A stretch of 64,000 nucleotides of DNA from Saprospiraceae bacterium (GTDB taxonomy: Bacteria; Bacteroidota; Bacteroidia; Chitinophagales; Saprospiraceae), in contig CATQHI010000010.1 in assembly GCA_958295895.1 (NCBI GenBank), positions 1 through 64,000 of the forward strand, written 5' to 3'. Made by a program: the position numbers and the translations under genes. The notes beneath the pieces are model-generated. The model worked only from the letters and a program-made list of their open reading frames with translations. It searched no databases and was not told where the DNA came from. Every line of letters starts with the position of its first letter. Positions within the stretch are counted from its first letter, which is position 1. Positions 1-8,167 of this stretch are shown here, one piece after another.

Positions 1-620
1 GTCTTAGTGCGCTTGCCGGCCTCCTTGATGCGGCGTAGCTCCTCCAGGCTGCGGGCGTAGCGTCCCTGGGGCCGGACCTTGCGGTACAGTTCCTCGATGG
101 TTTCCATGTTGTGGCTCACGACCTCCTGGCCACCGTCGATCATGCGGTAGAGGGCGTCCCAGTTGCCACGTACATCTGGGATGAGGGTTTCGATGGTGGT
201 TTGGGGCGTACGATCTTTGATTTGCCGCACGGTCTGGTACCAGATCTCGGCGCCGCGGTCTTTGAGTTCGTCGCGGTTCACGGAGGTGAGCACGGCGTGC
301 TTGACCTGCATCAGGTCGATGGCCTCGGCTACCCGGCGGGGCTCGTCTTCGTCGTACTCGGTAGGCCGGCCGGTCTTCACCGCGCAGAAGCTACAGGAGC
401 GGGTGCAGACATTGCCGAGGATCATGAATGTGGCCGTGCCCGCCCCCCAGCACTCGCCCATATTGGGGCAGTTACCACTCTGGCAAATGGTGTGGAGCTT
501 ATACTCATCGACGAGCGCGCGTACCCGCTTGTAGTCGGGGCCGATGGGCAACTTCACGCGGAGCCAGTCGGGCTTACGCTGGCGCTCGGAGCGGGAGGGG
601 GCGAGGGGTAGGTCGATCAT
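1..620 (-). CDS. lipA: Lipoyl synthase, 5' part (C-terminus outside window)
   Basis: Radical-SAM enzyme that inserts two sulfurs into protein-bound octanoyl groups to make lipoyl cofactors for 2-oxoacid dehydrogenases and the glycine cleavage system. The visible 206 residues start at the ATG ending at 620. They hold both cysteine sets typical of LipA: the auxiliary-cluster motif [12 protein letters not shown] (C-x4-C-x5-C) and the radical-SAM motif CTRSCSFC (C-x3-C-x2-C), followed by AVKTGRP. The gene runs off the left edge, so about the last third is missing. An exact TAGGTTTG promoter element lies 18 bases upstream. It is divergent from the ABC permease. Family assignment is secure. Confidence 0.95.
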   Translation of the reverse strand, partial: MIDLPLAPSRSERQRKPDWLRVKLPIGPDYKRVRALVDEYKLHTICQSGNCPNMGECWGAGTATFMILGNVCTRSCSFCAVKTGRPTEYDEDEPRRVAEAIDLMQVKHAVLTSVNRDELKDRGAEIWYQTVRQIKDRTPQTTIETLIPDVRGNWDALYRMIDGGQEVVSHNMETIEELYRKVRPQGRYARSLEELRRIKEAGKRTK

Positions 621-637
621 AGAGAATGCAGAAAGTA

Positions 638-645
638 CAAACCTA
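638..645 (-). promoter_or_regulatory. Bacteroidota -7 element for lipA
   Basis: On the minus strand this reads TAGGTTTG, an exact match to TAnnTTTG. Transcription should start around 631-634, giving lipA a leader of only 10-15 nt. No clear -33 TTG was identified. Confidence 0.6.
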
Positions 646-724
646 GCCCGCCTTTGGTTGCCCGGGCCGCCATTCGTCGAAAAAGCGGTGATATTCCCCC
701 ACCCCCGCCCTACTTTTATGTCCT

Positions 725-1960
725 ATGGATACGATGGAAAATATCCGCGTAGCGCTGCGTAGCGTGAGCGCTAATTGGCTACGGGCATTGCTCACCACAC
801 TGATCATTGCCGTCGGTATCATGGCCCTGGTCGGCATCCTGACGGCGATCGATGCGGCCATCTATTCCCTGTCCTCTAACCTATCCAGTCTGGGAGCCAA
901 CACCTTTGAGATCAACCGCAAGAGCGATCAGGTCCGGTCGCGGGGAGGCCGCAACAACCAAAAGGAGTCTGAGCCCTTCACTTACGACCAGGCCATGGAC
1001 TTTGTCGAGGGCTACAACTACCCCGCCGCGGTAAGTGTGAGTTTCTTCGCTAAGGGTGCCACTACGGTAGGCTTCGGAGAGCGAGAAACGAACCCCAATG
1101 TTTCACTCTACGGCATGACCGGTAATTACCTCACCAGCAAGGGCTACGAGATCGAGGCCGGCCGCAACTTCACCACCCGCGAGGTGCAGGAGGGGGGTAA
1201 CATTGCCATCCTGGGTGCCGACCTCGTTGACGAGCTATTCTCCGGAAAACACCAATTTGCCGTCGGTAAGGAGATACAGGCTGCGGGTGTCCGCTACACC
1301 ATCGTCGGCACCCTGGCCAGCAAGGGCAGCAGCCTCAACAACAACGACAAGCGGATACTCATCCCGCTGCAGACCGCCAAGCGCTACTACGCCTCCAACC
1401 GTACCAACTACGACATCTTGGTCGCCGTACCCGACCCCAGCGGCATCGACGCGGCCATGTCGGAGGCCACCCTAACCATGCGGCGGGTGCGGGGGCTCCG
1501 GGCCGGACAAGAAAATGACTTCGAGGTCGAGAATAGCTCAGACTTGGTGAGCATCATCAAGGACAATACAGTCACGCTGCGGCTGGCCGCGGTCAGTATT
1601 GGCCTCATGACCCTGCTCGGTGCCGCCATCGGCCTGATGAACATCATGCTGGTCTCGGTCACCGAGCGCACCCGGGAGATCGGAGTTCGCAAGGCCCTCG
1701 GTGCTACCCGGCGCAACGTACTGCTGCAGTTCCTCATCGAGGCGGTCGTGATTTGTCAACTCGGTGGACTCCTGGGCATACTCCTCGGGGTGCTAGCCGG
1801 CAACGCGGTGGTCTTTTTCACCGGAGGAAGCTTCCTGGTACCCTGGCTCTGGATCGGCCTGGCACTGATCGTGTGTACGGTCGTAGGGTTGATCTCAGGC
1901 CTTTATCCCGCCCTGCGCGCCGCCGCGCTTGATCCCATTGAATCGCTCCGCTACGAATAG
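725..1960 (+). CDS. MacB/FtsX-type ABC transporter permease
   Basis: Inner-membrane permease subunit of a MacB/LolCE-type ABC system, 411 aa, typical length. One transmembrane helix lies at about residues 20-45, then a periplasmic MacB_PCD-like domain (about 50-285), then three C-terminal helices of the FtsX domain. The cytoplasmic coupling motif ERTREIGVRKALGA and the terminal PALRAAALDPIESLRYE are diagnostic. These proteins use ATP hydrolysis for mechanotransmission across the envelope, moving lipoproteins, peptides or toxins; the substrate here cannot be read. No ATPase is adjacent, but a LolD/MacB-class ATPase lies at 57440-58171 and could be the partner. The start was chosen at the second nearby ATG because it is in frame with the first helix. 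A near-consensus TACTTTTA lies 7 nt upstream. Confidence 0.9.
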   Translation: MDTMENIRVALRSVSANWLRALLTTLIIAVGIMALVGILTAIDAAIYSLSSNLSSLGANTFEINRKSDQVRSRGGRNNQKESEPFTYDQAMDFVEGYNYPAAVSVSFFAKGATTVGFGERETNPNVSLYGMTGNYLTSKGYEIEAGRNFTTREVQEGGNIAILGADLVDELFSGKHQFAVGKEIQAAGVRYTIVGTLASKGSSLNNNDKRILIPLQTAKRYYASNRTNYDILVAVPDPSGIDAAMSEATLTMRRVRGLRAGQENDFEVENSSDLVSIIKDNTVTLRLAAVSIGLMTLLGAAIGLMNIMLVSVTERTREIGVRKALGATRRNVLLQFLIEAVVICQLGGLLGILLGVLAGNAVVFFTGGSFLVPWLWIGLALIVCTVVGLISGLYPALRAAALDPIESLRYE

Positions 1961-1966
1961 ACCCGT

Positions 1967-3904
1967 ATGCCCAACCAGGTCACCCACCGGGTTTGCGATT
2001 TCCTCAAGGACATAGAACCCTTTAGTTACCTCGACCGCGCCGTCCTGCTCCAGGTTGCCGCCCGGGTAGAGGTGCGCTACCAACCGCCGGGTACCGTAGT
2101 GTTTCGTCCCGGCGAGCCACCCCGCGACCGCTTCTACGTTGTCAAAGAAGGCACCATCGAGCTCTTCAGCGAGGACCAGAGCGGCGAGGAGCTACTGGTC
2201 GAACGCTGCGGCGAAGGAGAGCTATTCGGCATCCGCCCACTACTGGCCGATGACAACTACGTTTTTGTAGCTCGGGCGGCAGAAGAAAGTCTGCTCTACG
2301 CCGTCAACAGCGAGGGCTTTCGCGACTTGATCGGCAACTACCCCAGGGTGCTGCAGTACTTGCTCGCGAGTATGGCCGGTAGCACCCGCTACGCCAGAGC
2401 GTACCGCGCAGCTACCGCCAAGTCCACAGCGCCGGCGCCGGACGAGGTAACACCCGACCTCCAGGCGCTACAGTTCGTACAACAGAGTCGCGAACCCATC
2501 GTCTGCCAGCCGGAGCAAACCATCATCGACGCGGCAAAAGCTATGACCGAAGCAGAGGTGGGCTCTATCGTAGTGGTTGACGAAGCGCAGCATCCGGTGG
2601 GTATTGTCACCGACCGCGACCTGCGGCGTAGCGTAGCCACGGCACTGGTAAGTCGACAGTCACCGGTATCGGCCATCATGTCTAGCCCCGTGGTGTGCAT
2701 CGGTGAGCGTGCCACGATTGCGGATGTCCAGATCGCTATGCTACGGAGTGGCTACCACCACCTGGTGCAGACTGCCGACGGCACGGATCGCTCCGCCGTG
2801 ACCGGGGTGATTAGCGAGCACGACGTGCTACTGGCTCAGGGTAACCACCCGGCCGTACTGATCCAGGAAATCGGGCGCGCCAAATCACCGCGCTACCTAC
2901 GTGAGCTCCGCGACCGCGCCGAGGCCATCCTGGCCGGACTGCTCGATAAGGAGGTAGCCATCTCCTACATCACCGCCGTGATGACGCAGATCAACGATGC
3001 CATCATTCGCAAGTCCATGAAGCTAGCCCTGGCCCGCATGCAGGCCGATGGCCACGGCAATCCGCCGGCACTGTTCGACTGGCTAGCCCTCGGCAGCCAG
3101 GGCCGCGGCGAACAGCTACTACGCACCGACCAGGACAATGCACTGATCTTTGAGGATGTACCCGAAGAGCATTACAACGCCGTCAAGGCCTACTTTCTAC
3201 AGCTAGCGGACTACGTCACCGAATACCTTAACACCGCCGGCTACAGCTACTGCGATGGTAACATGATGGCTAGTAACCCTAAGTGGTGCCTCAGCGTAGC
3301 CAAATGGAAGGCCCAGTTCAGCCGGTGGATGCACGACAACACCGCCGAGCACCTGCTCAACACCTCTATTTTCTTTGACTACCGGGGGGTGTGGGGCAAC
3401 GGAAGCCTACCCGATAAACTTACCGCCCACATCTTCGCCGAAATGGAGGGTCATTCCACCCGTTTCCAGGCCTCCCTGGCCCGGGCCGCCCTCCAGAATC
3501 CCAGCCCGCTTACCTTCTTTCGCAACTTCGTCGTCGAGCGCTCCGGCGAGCACAAGGACCAGTTCGACCTCAAGGCCCGCGCCATGCGCCCCCTCACCGA
3601 TGCCGCCCGCATACTCATTCTCAGCGCGCGCAAGGGCAACATCAACAACACCTTCCTCCGCTACGAGGCCCTCGCCAAACTCGAACCCCAGAACGCCCAG
3701 CTCTACCAGGATGCAGCGGAGGCCTACGAGGTACTGATCCGCCTACGTGCGGTGCTGGGTCTGAAGCGCGGCGATTCCGGTCGCTTCGTGGCCCCCAGCG
3801 AGCTTACCCGCGTACAACGGCTTCTGCTGCGTAACAGCTTCGCCCCCGTCCGCGAGATTCAGCAACTCCTTGAGTTACGCTTCCAGCTTACCTTTCTTCG
3901 CTAA
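1967..3904 (+). CDS. cNMP-binding / CBS / DUF294 nucleotidyltransferase-like protein
   Basis: Cytoplasmic multidomain signalling protein of 645 aa. In order: a Crp-type cyclic-nucleotide-binding fold (about 15-140), two CBS domains (about 170-295; motif VGIVTDRDLRR and a second with GVISEHDVLL), a DUF294 GlnD-like nucleotidyltransferase domain (about 315-460, with LALGSQGRGEQLLRTDQDN), and the DUF294 C-terminal helical domain. Such proteins are thought to sense nucleotides, and some adjoin acetate/solute symporters and a DnaQ-like exonuclease. The exonuclease partner is the next gene, overlapping by one base (TAATG). Only 6 nt separate it from the ABC permease, so the three genes may form one operon. 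The biochemical activity is unproven in the family. Confidence 0.85.
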   Translation: MPNQVTHRVCDFLKDIEPFSYLDRAVLLQVAARVEVRYQPPGTVVFRPGEPPRDRFYVVKEGTIELFSEDQSGEELLVERCGEGELFGIRPLLADDNYVFVARAAEESLLYAVNSEGFRDLIGNYPRVLQYLLASMAGSTRYARAYRAATAKSTAPAPDEVTPDLQALQFVQQSREPIVCQPEQTIIDAAKAMTEAEVGSIVVVDEAQHPVGIVTDRDLRRSVATALVSRQSPVSAIMSSPVVCIGERATIADVQIAMLRSGYHHLVQTADGTDRSAVTGVISEHDVLLAQGNHPAVLIQEIGRAKSPRYLRELRDRAEAILAGLLDKEVAISYITAVMTQINDAIIRKSMKLALARMQADGHGNPPALFDWLALGSQGRGEQLLRTDQDNALIFEDVPEEHYNAVKAYFLQLADYVTEYLNTAGYSYCDGNMMASNPKWCLSVAKWKAQFSRWMHDNTAEHLLNTSIFFDYRGVWGNGSLPDKLTAHIFAEMEGHSTRFQASLARAALQNPSPLTFFRNFVVERSGEHKDQFDLKARAMRPLTDAARILILSARKGNINNTFLRYEALAKLEPQNAQLYQDAAEAYEVLIRLRAVLGLKRGDSGRFVAPSELTRVQRLLLRNSFAPVREIQQLLELRFQLTFLR

Positions 3905-4620
3905 TGGAGGGAAGCGACTGGCTCGATCGGCTACGGTATCGCTTCGGTAGTCATGCTACCGACAGCGAGACAGGAAGCTGGCCCGAATGGTACCGAAACT
4001 ACCGCGTTACCCTCGCCGGCCGTACCGTCTCACCCGACCAGTTGCTGCGGGAGCTACCCATTGTAGTCCTCGACGCAGAAACCACCGGCCTGCAAGTTAC
4101 CCGCGATCGTATCCTCAGTCTAGGCGCCCTACGGGTATACGGTAACAGCATTCACCTGGCCGAAAAGTTCGAGGGCTACCTCCCTACCCCGCCCCATCAT
4201 ACACCCGGCGACTCCGTAGCCATCCACGGCATCATCCCCAACAGCCGCCGCTACACCTATAGCGACGAGCCCACCTTACTGGCAGAGCTACTCGACTACC
4301 TAGGTGCCAGTATCATCGTAGGTCACCACATCGGCTTTGATCTGGAAATGATCAACCGGAGCCTGGCCCGCCACGGCGCCGGCCCCCTCCAAAACCGCAT
4401 CATCGACACGGCCCAGCTCGCTAAGCGCCTGCGCCCCGCCGGTTACTGGACCCCCGAAGGGGAATACTCCCTTGACTCCCTGGCCCGCCGCTACCGCATC
4501 CCGCTCTCCGACCGCCACACCGCCCTGGGCGACTGCTACATCACGGCCGTCCTCTGGCTCAAACTCCTCACCCGCCTAGCCATCAAGATCGGCCACGACC
4601 TACACCTCCGCGACCTCTAA
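3904..4620 (+). CDS. DnaQ-like 3'-5' exonuclease (DEDDh)
   Basis: A 238-aa exonuclease of the DNA polymerase III epsilon family. The three exonuclease motifs are visible: Exo I VVLDAETTGL (Asp-x-Glu), Exo II VGHHIGFDLEMIN (Asp) and Exo III DRHTALGDCYI (His and Asp), so the DEDDh metal site is complete. About 45 residues precede Exo I. The start codon overlaps the stop of the DUF294 gene, which suggests translational coupling. Proteins of this pairing are distinct from the replicative proofreading subunit; substrate (DNA, RNA or nucleotide) is unknown. Confidence 0.85.
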   Translation: MEGSDWLDRLRYRFGSHATDSETGSWPEWYRNYRVTLAGRTVSPDQLLRELPIVVLDAETTGLQVTRDRILSLGALRVYGNSIHLAEKFEGYLPTPPHHTPGDSVAIHGIIPNSRRYTYSDEPTLLAELLDYLGASIIVGHHIGFDLEMINRSLARHGAGPLQNRIIDTAQLAKRLRPAGYWTPEGEYSLDSLARRYRIPLSDRHTALGDCYITAVLWLKLLTRLAIKIGHDLHLRDL

Positions 4621-4670
4621 CCAGCCGCAGACGTCTACCCGCGAAACGGTGTCTACCTGCCAAAGGCGGT

Positions 4671-6395
4671 CTACTTCCCCTGCCCCTTCCGGTGCTTCTT
4701 CTTAGACTTTTTGAAGCCCCCATCAAACCCCTTGTACTTGTTACGCGGCTTGTGGTCACTTCGGTCGCTACTCTCCGGAGCCACGTTGCCGTCATAAACA
4801 CGCAGGTTCACGTCTTGCCCCCGATCCTGCACCCCGTCAAGGGCGGCCACCACACGGGTAGCCTCCCGCTCGTCGACGTCGATAAAGGTGAGGTTGTTCT
4901 GTAGGTCTATCTTACCAAGGTCGATCTTGCGACCGGGAACGTTCTTGTTGAGCATCCCAATCACCTGGGGTACGGTATAGCCCTGCCGCCGCCCGGCCGC
5001 CATGCACAGCCGCGTGTAATTGACGTTGGACCTGCGTTCCCGCCCTTTCTTCTCTTTTTTGTCCTCCCGGGGGGCTTCCAGCTTACGGGTGTCGCCGAGC
5101 TGCTTACTCAGGCCGGCCAGTCCGTGGGCTACGATCAGCTCGATGAGTTGCTCGCGGTCAATGCCCTCCAGCGACTCCTTGATCTCAGGTAGCAGGGCCT
5201 GTACTTTTTTGTCCTTTAGTTCTGCCGACTTCAGCGTCTCGACGAAGCGCTGGGCCCGGCGGCTGTACACCTCATCCTGACTCGGGATCGGTGCCTCATT
5301 GAATTCGATCTTGCCGTAGCGCTCGATATCGCGGAGTTTGCGCAGCTCGCGCCCGGTCACGATGCTTACCGCGATGCCCTCCTTGCCGGCCCGGCCGGTG
5401 CGTCCGCTGCGGTGCACGTACACCTCGGGAGCGTCGGGCAGATTGTAGTTAATGACGTGCGTCAGGTCGCTGACGTCCAATCCACGGGCAGCCACATCGG
5501 TGGCGACCAGCAGCTTGATGCGCCCCTTGCGGAAACGCTTCATCACGTCATCGCGCTGTGCCTGGCTCATATCACCGTGCAGCGCATCGGCGGAGTGCCC
5601 GGCGTAGCGTAGGTCTTCGGCCACCCCATCCACCTCGCGCCGCGTACGGCAGAAAATCACCGCGTACATATCCTCGTCAAGCTCCACCAGCAGTTTGAGC
5701 AGATTGAAGCGGTCGGAGCCCTTCACCTTGTAGTAGATGTGGGTGATATCCGAGTTCCCCGCATCGGTATGGTCGATACTGATCTCCTGGGGGTCGTTCA
5801 TGTAGTCGGTCGAGATTTTGCGCGCCTCCTTCGGCATGGTGGCTGAGAACAGCAGCGTCTGCTTCTCCTTCGGCGTCGCGTCGAGAATGCCGTTGAGCTC
5901 TTCCTGAAAGCCCATGTTGAGCATCTCGTCGGCCTCGTCCAGCACTACGCGCTTGAGCTGGTCTACTACTAGTTTGCCACGGTTGATCAGGTCGAGCGTA
6001 CGGCCCGGGGTACCTACCACAATGTTGCCGCCGGCGCGGATGGCGCGGATCTGGTCCCCGACACTTGCCCCGCCGTAAACGGCCACCACGTTCACCCCCT
6101 TCCGGAAGCGGGCAAAATCGGTCAAGTCCCGGGCAATTTGTAGGCACAACTCCCGCGTCGGACAAAGAATGAGTGCCTGCACCGCAGGAATCTCGGGGTC
6201 AATGCCATCTACGACGGGTAGTCCGAAGCCAGCCGTTTTCCCCGTTCCGGTGCGGGCCAGCGCTACGAGGTCACGGTCGGAATCAAGAATAGCCGGTATG
6301 GTCTGTGCCTGTACCGGCGTGGGGGTAGTAAAGCCGAGTTCAGCCACGGCCTGCTTGACGTCATCGCGCAGCGATGTCTCATTAAACGTTTCCAT
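4671..6395 (-). CDS. deaD: DEAD-box ATP-dependent RNA helicase (CsdA/DbpA-like)
   Basis: ATP-dependent RNA helicase of 574 aa, acting on structured RNA, probably in ribosome assembly or cold adaptation. Visible motifs: Q motif (FTTPTPVQAQTIP), motif I ARTGTGKTA, Ia/Ib PTRELC and TPGR, motif II DEAD, motif III SAT, and motif VI HRSGRTGRAG. After the two RecA domains (about 1-370) come a linker, a DbpA-type RNA-binding domain (about 455-535, starting near YTRLCMAAGRRQGY) and a lysine-rich tail (KKSKKKHRKGQGK) for RNA contact. The gene has an exact -7 element and an untranslated leader of about 90 nt, longer than most in this window and in keeping with post-transcriptional control of cold-shock helicases (inference). 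Confidence 0.93.
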   Translation of the reverse strand: METFNETSLRDDVKQAVAELGFTTPTPVQAQTIPAILDSDRDLVALARTGTGKTAGFGLPVVDGIDPEIPAVQALILCPTRELCLQIARDLTDFARFRKGVNVVAVYGGASVGDQIRAIRAGGNIVVGTPGRTLDLINRGKLVVDQLKRVVLDEADEMLNMGFQEELNGILDATPKEKQTLLFSATMPKEARKISTDYMNDPQEISIDHTDAGNSDITHIYYKVKGSDRFNLLKLLVELDEDMYAVIFCRTRREVDGVAEDLRYAGHSADALHGDMSQAQRDDVMKRFRKGRIKLLVATDVAARGLDVSDLTHVINYNLPDAPEVYVHRSGRTGRAGKEGIAVSIVTGRELRKLRDIERYGKIEFNEAPIPSQDEVYSRRAQRFVETLKSAELKDKKVQALLPEIKESLEGIDREQLIELIVAHGLAGLSKQLGDTRKLEAPREDKKEKKGRERRSNVNYTRLCMAAGRRQGYTVPQVIGMLNKNVPGRKIDLGKIDLQNNLTFIDVDEREATRVVAALDGVQDRGQDVNLRVYDGNVAPESSDRSDHKPRNKYKGFDGGFKKSKKKHRKGQGK

Positions 6396-6492
6396 TTCAC
6401 CTACTTTATACGGGTGAAACGGCCTACTTCATTGTGCCCTAATTGGCACCCCAGCGTAAGTCCTTTAGCCACCCGTGTGTACTAAGAAGCCG

Positions 6493-6500
6493 CAAAGGTA
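6493..6500 (-). promoter_or_regulatory. Bacteroidota -7 element for the DEAD-box helicase
   Basis: Minus strand reads TACCTTTG, exact consensus. Transcription should begin near 6486-6489, about 90 nt before the helicase ATG at 6395. The remaining non-coding sequence to 6678 is the region upstream of this promoter plus the 5' flank of the lipoprotein gene; no other gene was seen there. Confidence 0.6.
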
Positions 6501-6678
6501 CTAAAATTTAAGGAGATAGCAGTAGGGGCCCAGGGGGGCACGGTGTTTTAGGGGGCGGGGCCGCAGGTGCCAAGTGAGTGGCGCGGCAGTTGACGTTAAT
6601 CTTGTGCTAAAGTAAATGGCTGACCGGGCGGCGGATAACTGATGGAAGTAATTTGCCCGCTCACCTAAGTGCTTCGTC

Positions 6679-7287
6679 TTGCGTATCCGTATGCTCTCCT
6701 TTGCCTGGTACACTCTCCTATTGACGTCCTGTGTGCACCGTGGCAATTACACAACGGCCGGCTCCTTCGAGCGCGTGCAGCTTCCGTTACGAGATGCGCG
6801 TATTGGGGTACTGGAACCCCGGGGGCCGTTCGGCGATCCGGCATCGGCGGACAAGGCGTACCGCGAGCTACGCAGCATGTTGAAGAAGTGTGGGGAGGCT
6901 GAGCTACTGACCGAGGATATGATGAATGAAGCCGCGCAGTTGCCAGCACTTTATGGCGAGGGGCTAGCAGAGCATAACCTGCAGTTCTTTGTGGAGCAAA
7001 CGGACTTGGACTATATTCTGTACCTCGATATCGGCCCCGGCCGGGGAGAAATGGTGCCCAGTTTTCCTGCCGCTATACCGGCCGATCGGGAGGCCTCTGC
7101 ATTCGTCTACGTCTACGACCTTACCGAGGGAGCGCTCGTCAAAACTGTACAAGTAAACGGCCGGCTGAACTTACAGGCGGAGCCCCGGTGGTACGAGATC
7201 GAGTATACCGAGAAGGAGATCGCGCGGCGGGCATTAAAAAAAGCACTGCGGGGGGTAGTCCAGTACAGCAACTGTACACCGAAGTAG
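6679..7287 (+). CDS. Predicted lipoprotein, unknown function
   Basis: A 202-aa protein that I do not recognise. The N-terminus has a short hydrophobic segment ending in the lipobox-like LLLTSC, so the mature protein would start at Cys 18 or so and be anchored to a membrane. The rest is a single soluble domain with alternating strands and helices (DYILYLDIGPGRG; AFVYVYDLTEGALVKTVQVNG), faintly like small CsgG/GNA1162-type surface lipoproteins, but the resemblance is too weak to name. A second in-frame Met (residue 5) could be the true start. It stands alone between the helicase and the tRNA. Confidence 0.7.
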   Translation: MRIRMLSFAWYTLLLTSCVHRGNYTTAGSFERVQLPLRDARIGVLEPRGPFGDPASADKAYRELRSMLKKCGEAELLTEDMMNEAAQLPALYGEGLAEHNLQFFVEQTDLDYILYLDIGPGRGEMVPSFPAAIPADREASAFVYVYDLTEGALVKTVQVNGRLNLQAEPRWYEIEYTEKEIARRALKKALRGVVQYSNCTPK

Positions 7288-7362
7288 TACAATGCTGCCT
7301 CCTGCAGCGCCAGCAAAATGCAGCCTCTGGCTGCGCTATGTGTGTGTGCAGTAGGTACATAC

Positions 7363-7393
7363 TTGCGCAGCTACGTTCAACAACTTACCTTTA
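7363..7393 (+). promoter_or_regulatory. Promoter of the tRNA-Leu gene
   Basis: TTG at 7363-7365 and TACCTTTA at 7386-7393 are 20 bases apart, matching the Bacteroidota -33/-7 arrangement with one mismatch in the last base. The mature tRNA 5' end lies 11 bases downstream. Confidence 0.55.
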
Positions 7394-7403
7394 CCCCCGT
7401 ACC

Positions 7404-7829
7404 GCCCGGATGGCGGAACTGGTAGACGCGCTGGACTCAAGTTCGCACTTCGTATGCTGTCCGAGTCATAATCAGTGGAAGGAACGCTTCCTCTTTGTTT
7501 GACCCACGGAGTGCCGTTGAAATCGACAAGGTCGGTTGACAACATCAGGGTTGCCCGGCAGGAAACTGCCGGAGTAGAACTCGTCAAAGTCGGTGAACGC
7601 TGCGGTGGTGACATCGCTGCCAATACCGAGCCAAGCCCCCACCTGCAAGGGAGTGGGAAGGTGTAGAGACTTGACGGCGAGCACCTAAATCTGTCCTTCG
7701 GGGCGGGCAAGGTGAAGGTAAAGTCCAGACCCCAAACGCCGAGCAGCAGCGGTGGCGGTGAAAGCCGTAGTGGTAAGTAAAATCCAGTTCTCAGTACTGA
7801 GAGTACGGGTTCGATTCCCGTTCCGGGTA
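7404..7829 (+). tRNA. tRNA-Leu interrupted by a group I intron (anticodon UAA, or CAA)
   Basis: The exons are 7404-7437 and 7778-7829 and join to an 86-nt class II tRNA. The acceptor stem is GCCCGGA/TCCGGGT (one G-U pair), the D arm contains GGTAGACGCG, typical of Leu, the anticodon stem is CTGGA/TCCAG, the long variable arm is TCTCA-GTAC-TGAGA, and the T arm is ACGGG-TTCGATT-CCCGT with discriminator A. CCA is not encoded. If the intron ends in the conserved G at 7777, the loop becomes CTTAAAA, giving anticodon UAA. Shifting both boundaries by one base gives CTCAAAA, anticodon CAA. Without removing the intron no 7-nt anticodon loop forms. Confidence 0.92.
7438..7777 (+). ncRNA. Group I (IC3-like) self-splicing intron in tRNA-Leu
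   Basis: About 340 nt with the group I core in the right order, recognised by analogy with the cyanobacterial tRNA-Leu(UAA) intron. P1 is GACTC (7434-7438) with GAGTC (7463-7467). P3 is CTCGT (7580-7584) with GCGAG (7677-7681). P4 is TCGGT (7590-7594) with ACCGA (7625-7629), followed by the J6 signature GCCAAGCC. P7 includes AGAGACTTGACGG (7665-7677) and AAAGTCC (7720-7726). A GAAA-capped hairpin with GC-rich arms lies at about 7554-7572, and a P9-like region precedes the 3' end. No endonuclease reading frame fits inside. The exact splice sites are ambiguous by one base. Confidence 0.9.
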
Positions 7830-7841
7830 CACGTACACGCT

Positions 7842-7885
7842 AAGGCAGCGGGCGGCCCTCATGGGCTGCTTCGCTGCCTTTCGCG
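7842..7885 (+). terminator. Terminator after tRNA-Leu
   Basis: Stem AAGGCAGCG (7842-7850) with CGCTGCCTT (7872-7880), extended inside by GGCCC/GGGCT around a TCAT loop, then a weak T-rich tail. It may serve both the tRNA and the converging small membrane-protein gene that ends at 7887. Confidence 0.6.
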
Positions 7886-7886
7886 T

Positions 7887-8114
7887 TTAGTCTAGTAAAG
7901 CTAAAACGTCGTAGACCAGATTGAGCAGCATTACAGCCGCCAGCGCAAGGCCCAGGTAGCGCATCCAGGTAGCATTCTCCTTACGGAAGGTCTCAGCTCG
8001 CTCCCGGGTCTCCATATTGCCGGCCCGGACCAGCCCCCGGGAGAACAGGTACAGGTACACCCCAATGGCGAAGAACACCAGGTGAATGATAAGTCCGATG
8101 AGGCTACTGTCCAT
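7887..8114 (-). CDS. Small two-helix membrane protein
   Basis: A 75-aa protein starting at the ATG ending at 8114 (MDSSLIGLIIHLVFF). The open frame extends upstream but that part is GC-rich, lacks hydrophobic character and would overlap the divergent carboxylase gene, so the internal Met was preferred. Two transmembrane helices (about 5-25 and 51-72) flank a charged 20-residue loop (ETRERAETFRKENAT). Function not recognised. Confidence 0.65.
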   Translation of the reverse strand: MDSSLIGLIIHLVFFAIGVYLYLFSRGLVRAGNMETRERAETFRKENATWMRYLGLALAAVMLLNLVYDVLALLD

Positions 8115-8167
8115 GATGGGGGGCTTAGCGCGAATATCGTACATTTCCGCCGCCCAAGCCCCCACGT

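Noticed and set aside
4630-4675. Three copies of GTCTAC spaced 16-19 bases apart between the exonuclease and helicase genes, considered as CRISPR-like or an operator array.
   Set aside because: Six-base units with only three copies, unequal spacers and no cas genes; the last copy is partly the helicase stop codon. Chance or a decayed repeat is simpler.
7336-7710. Open frames of 63-124 codons on both strands inside and around the tRNA-Leu intron, considered as a homing endonuclease.
   Set aside because: They lack LAGLIDADG, GIY-YIG or HNH motifs and cross conserved structural elements of the intron (P3-P7); they are chance frames.
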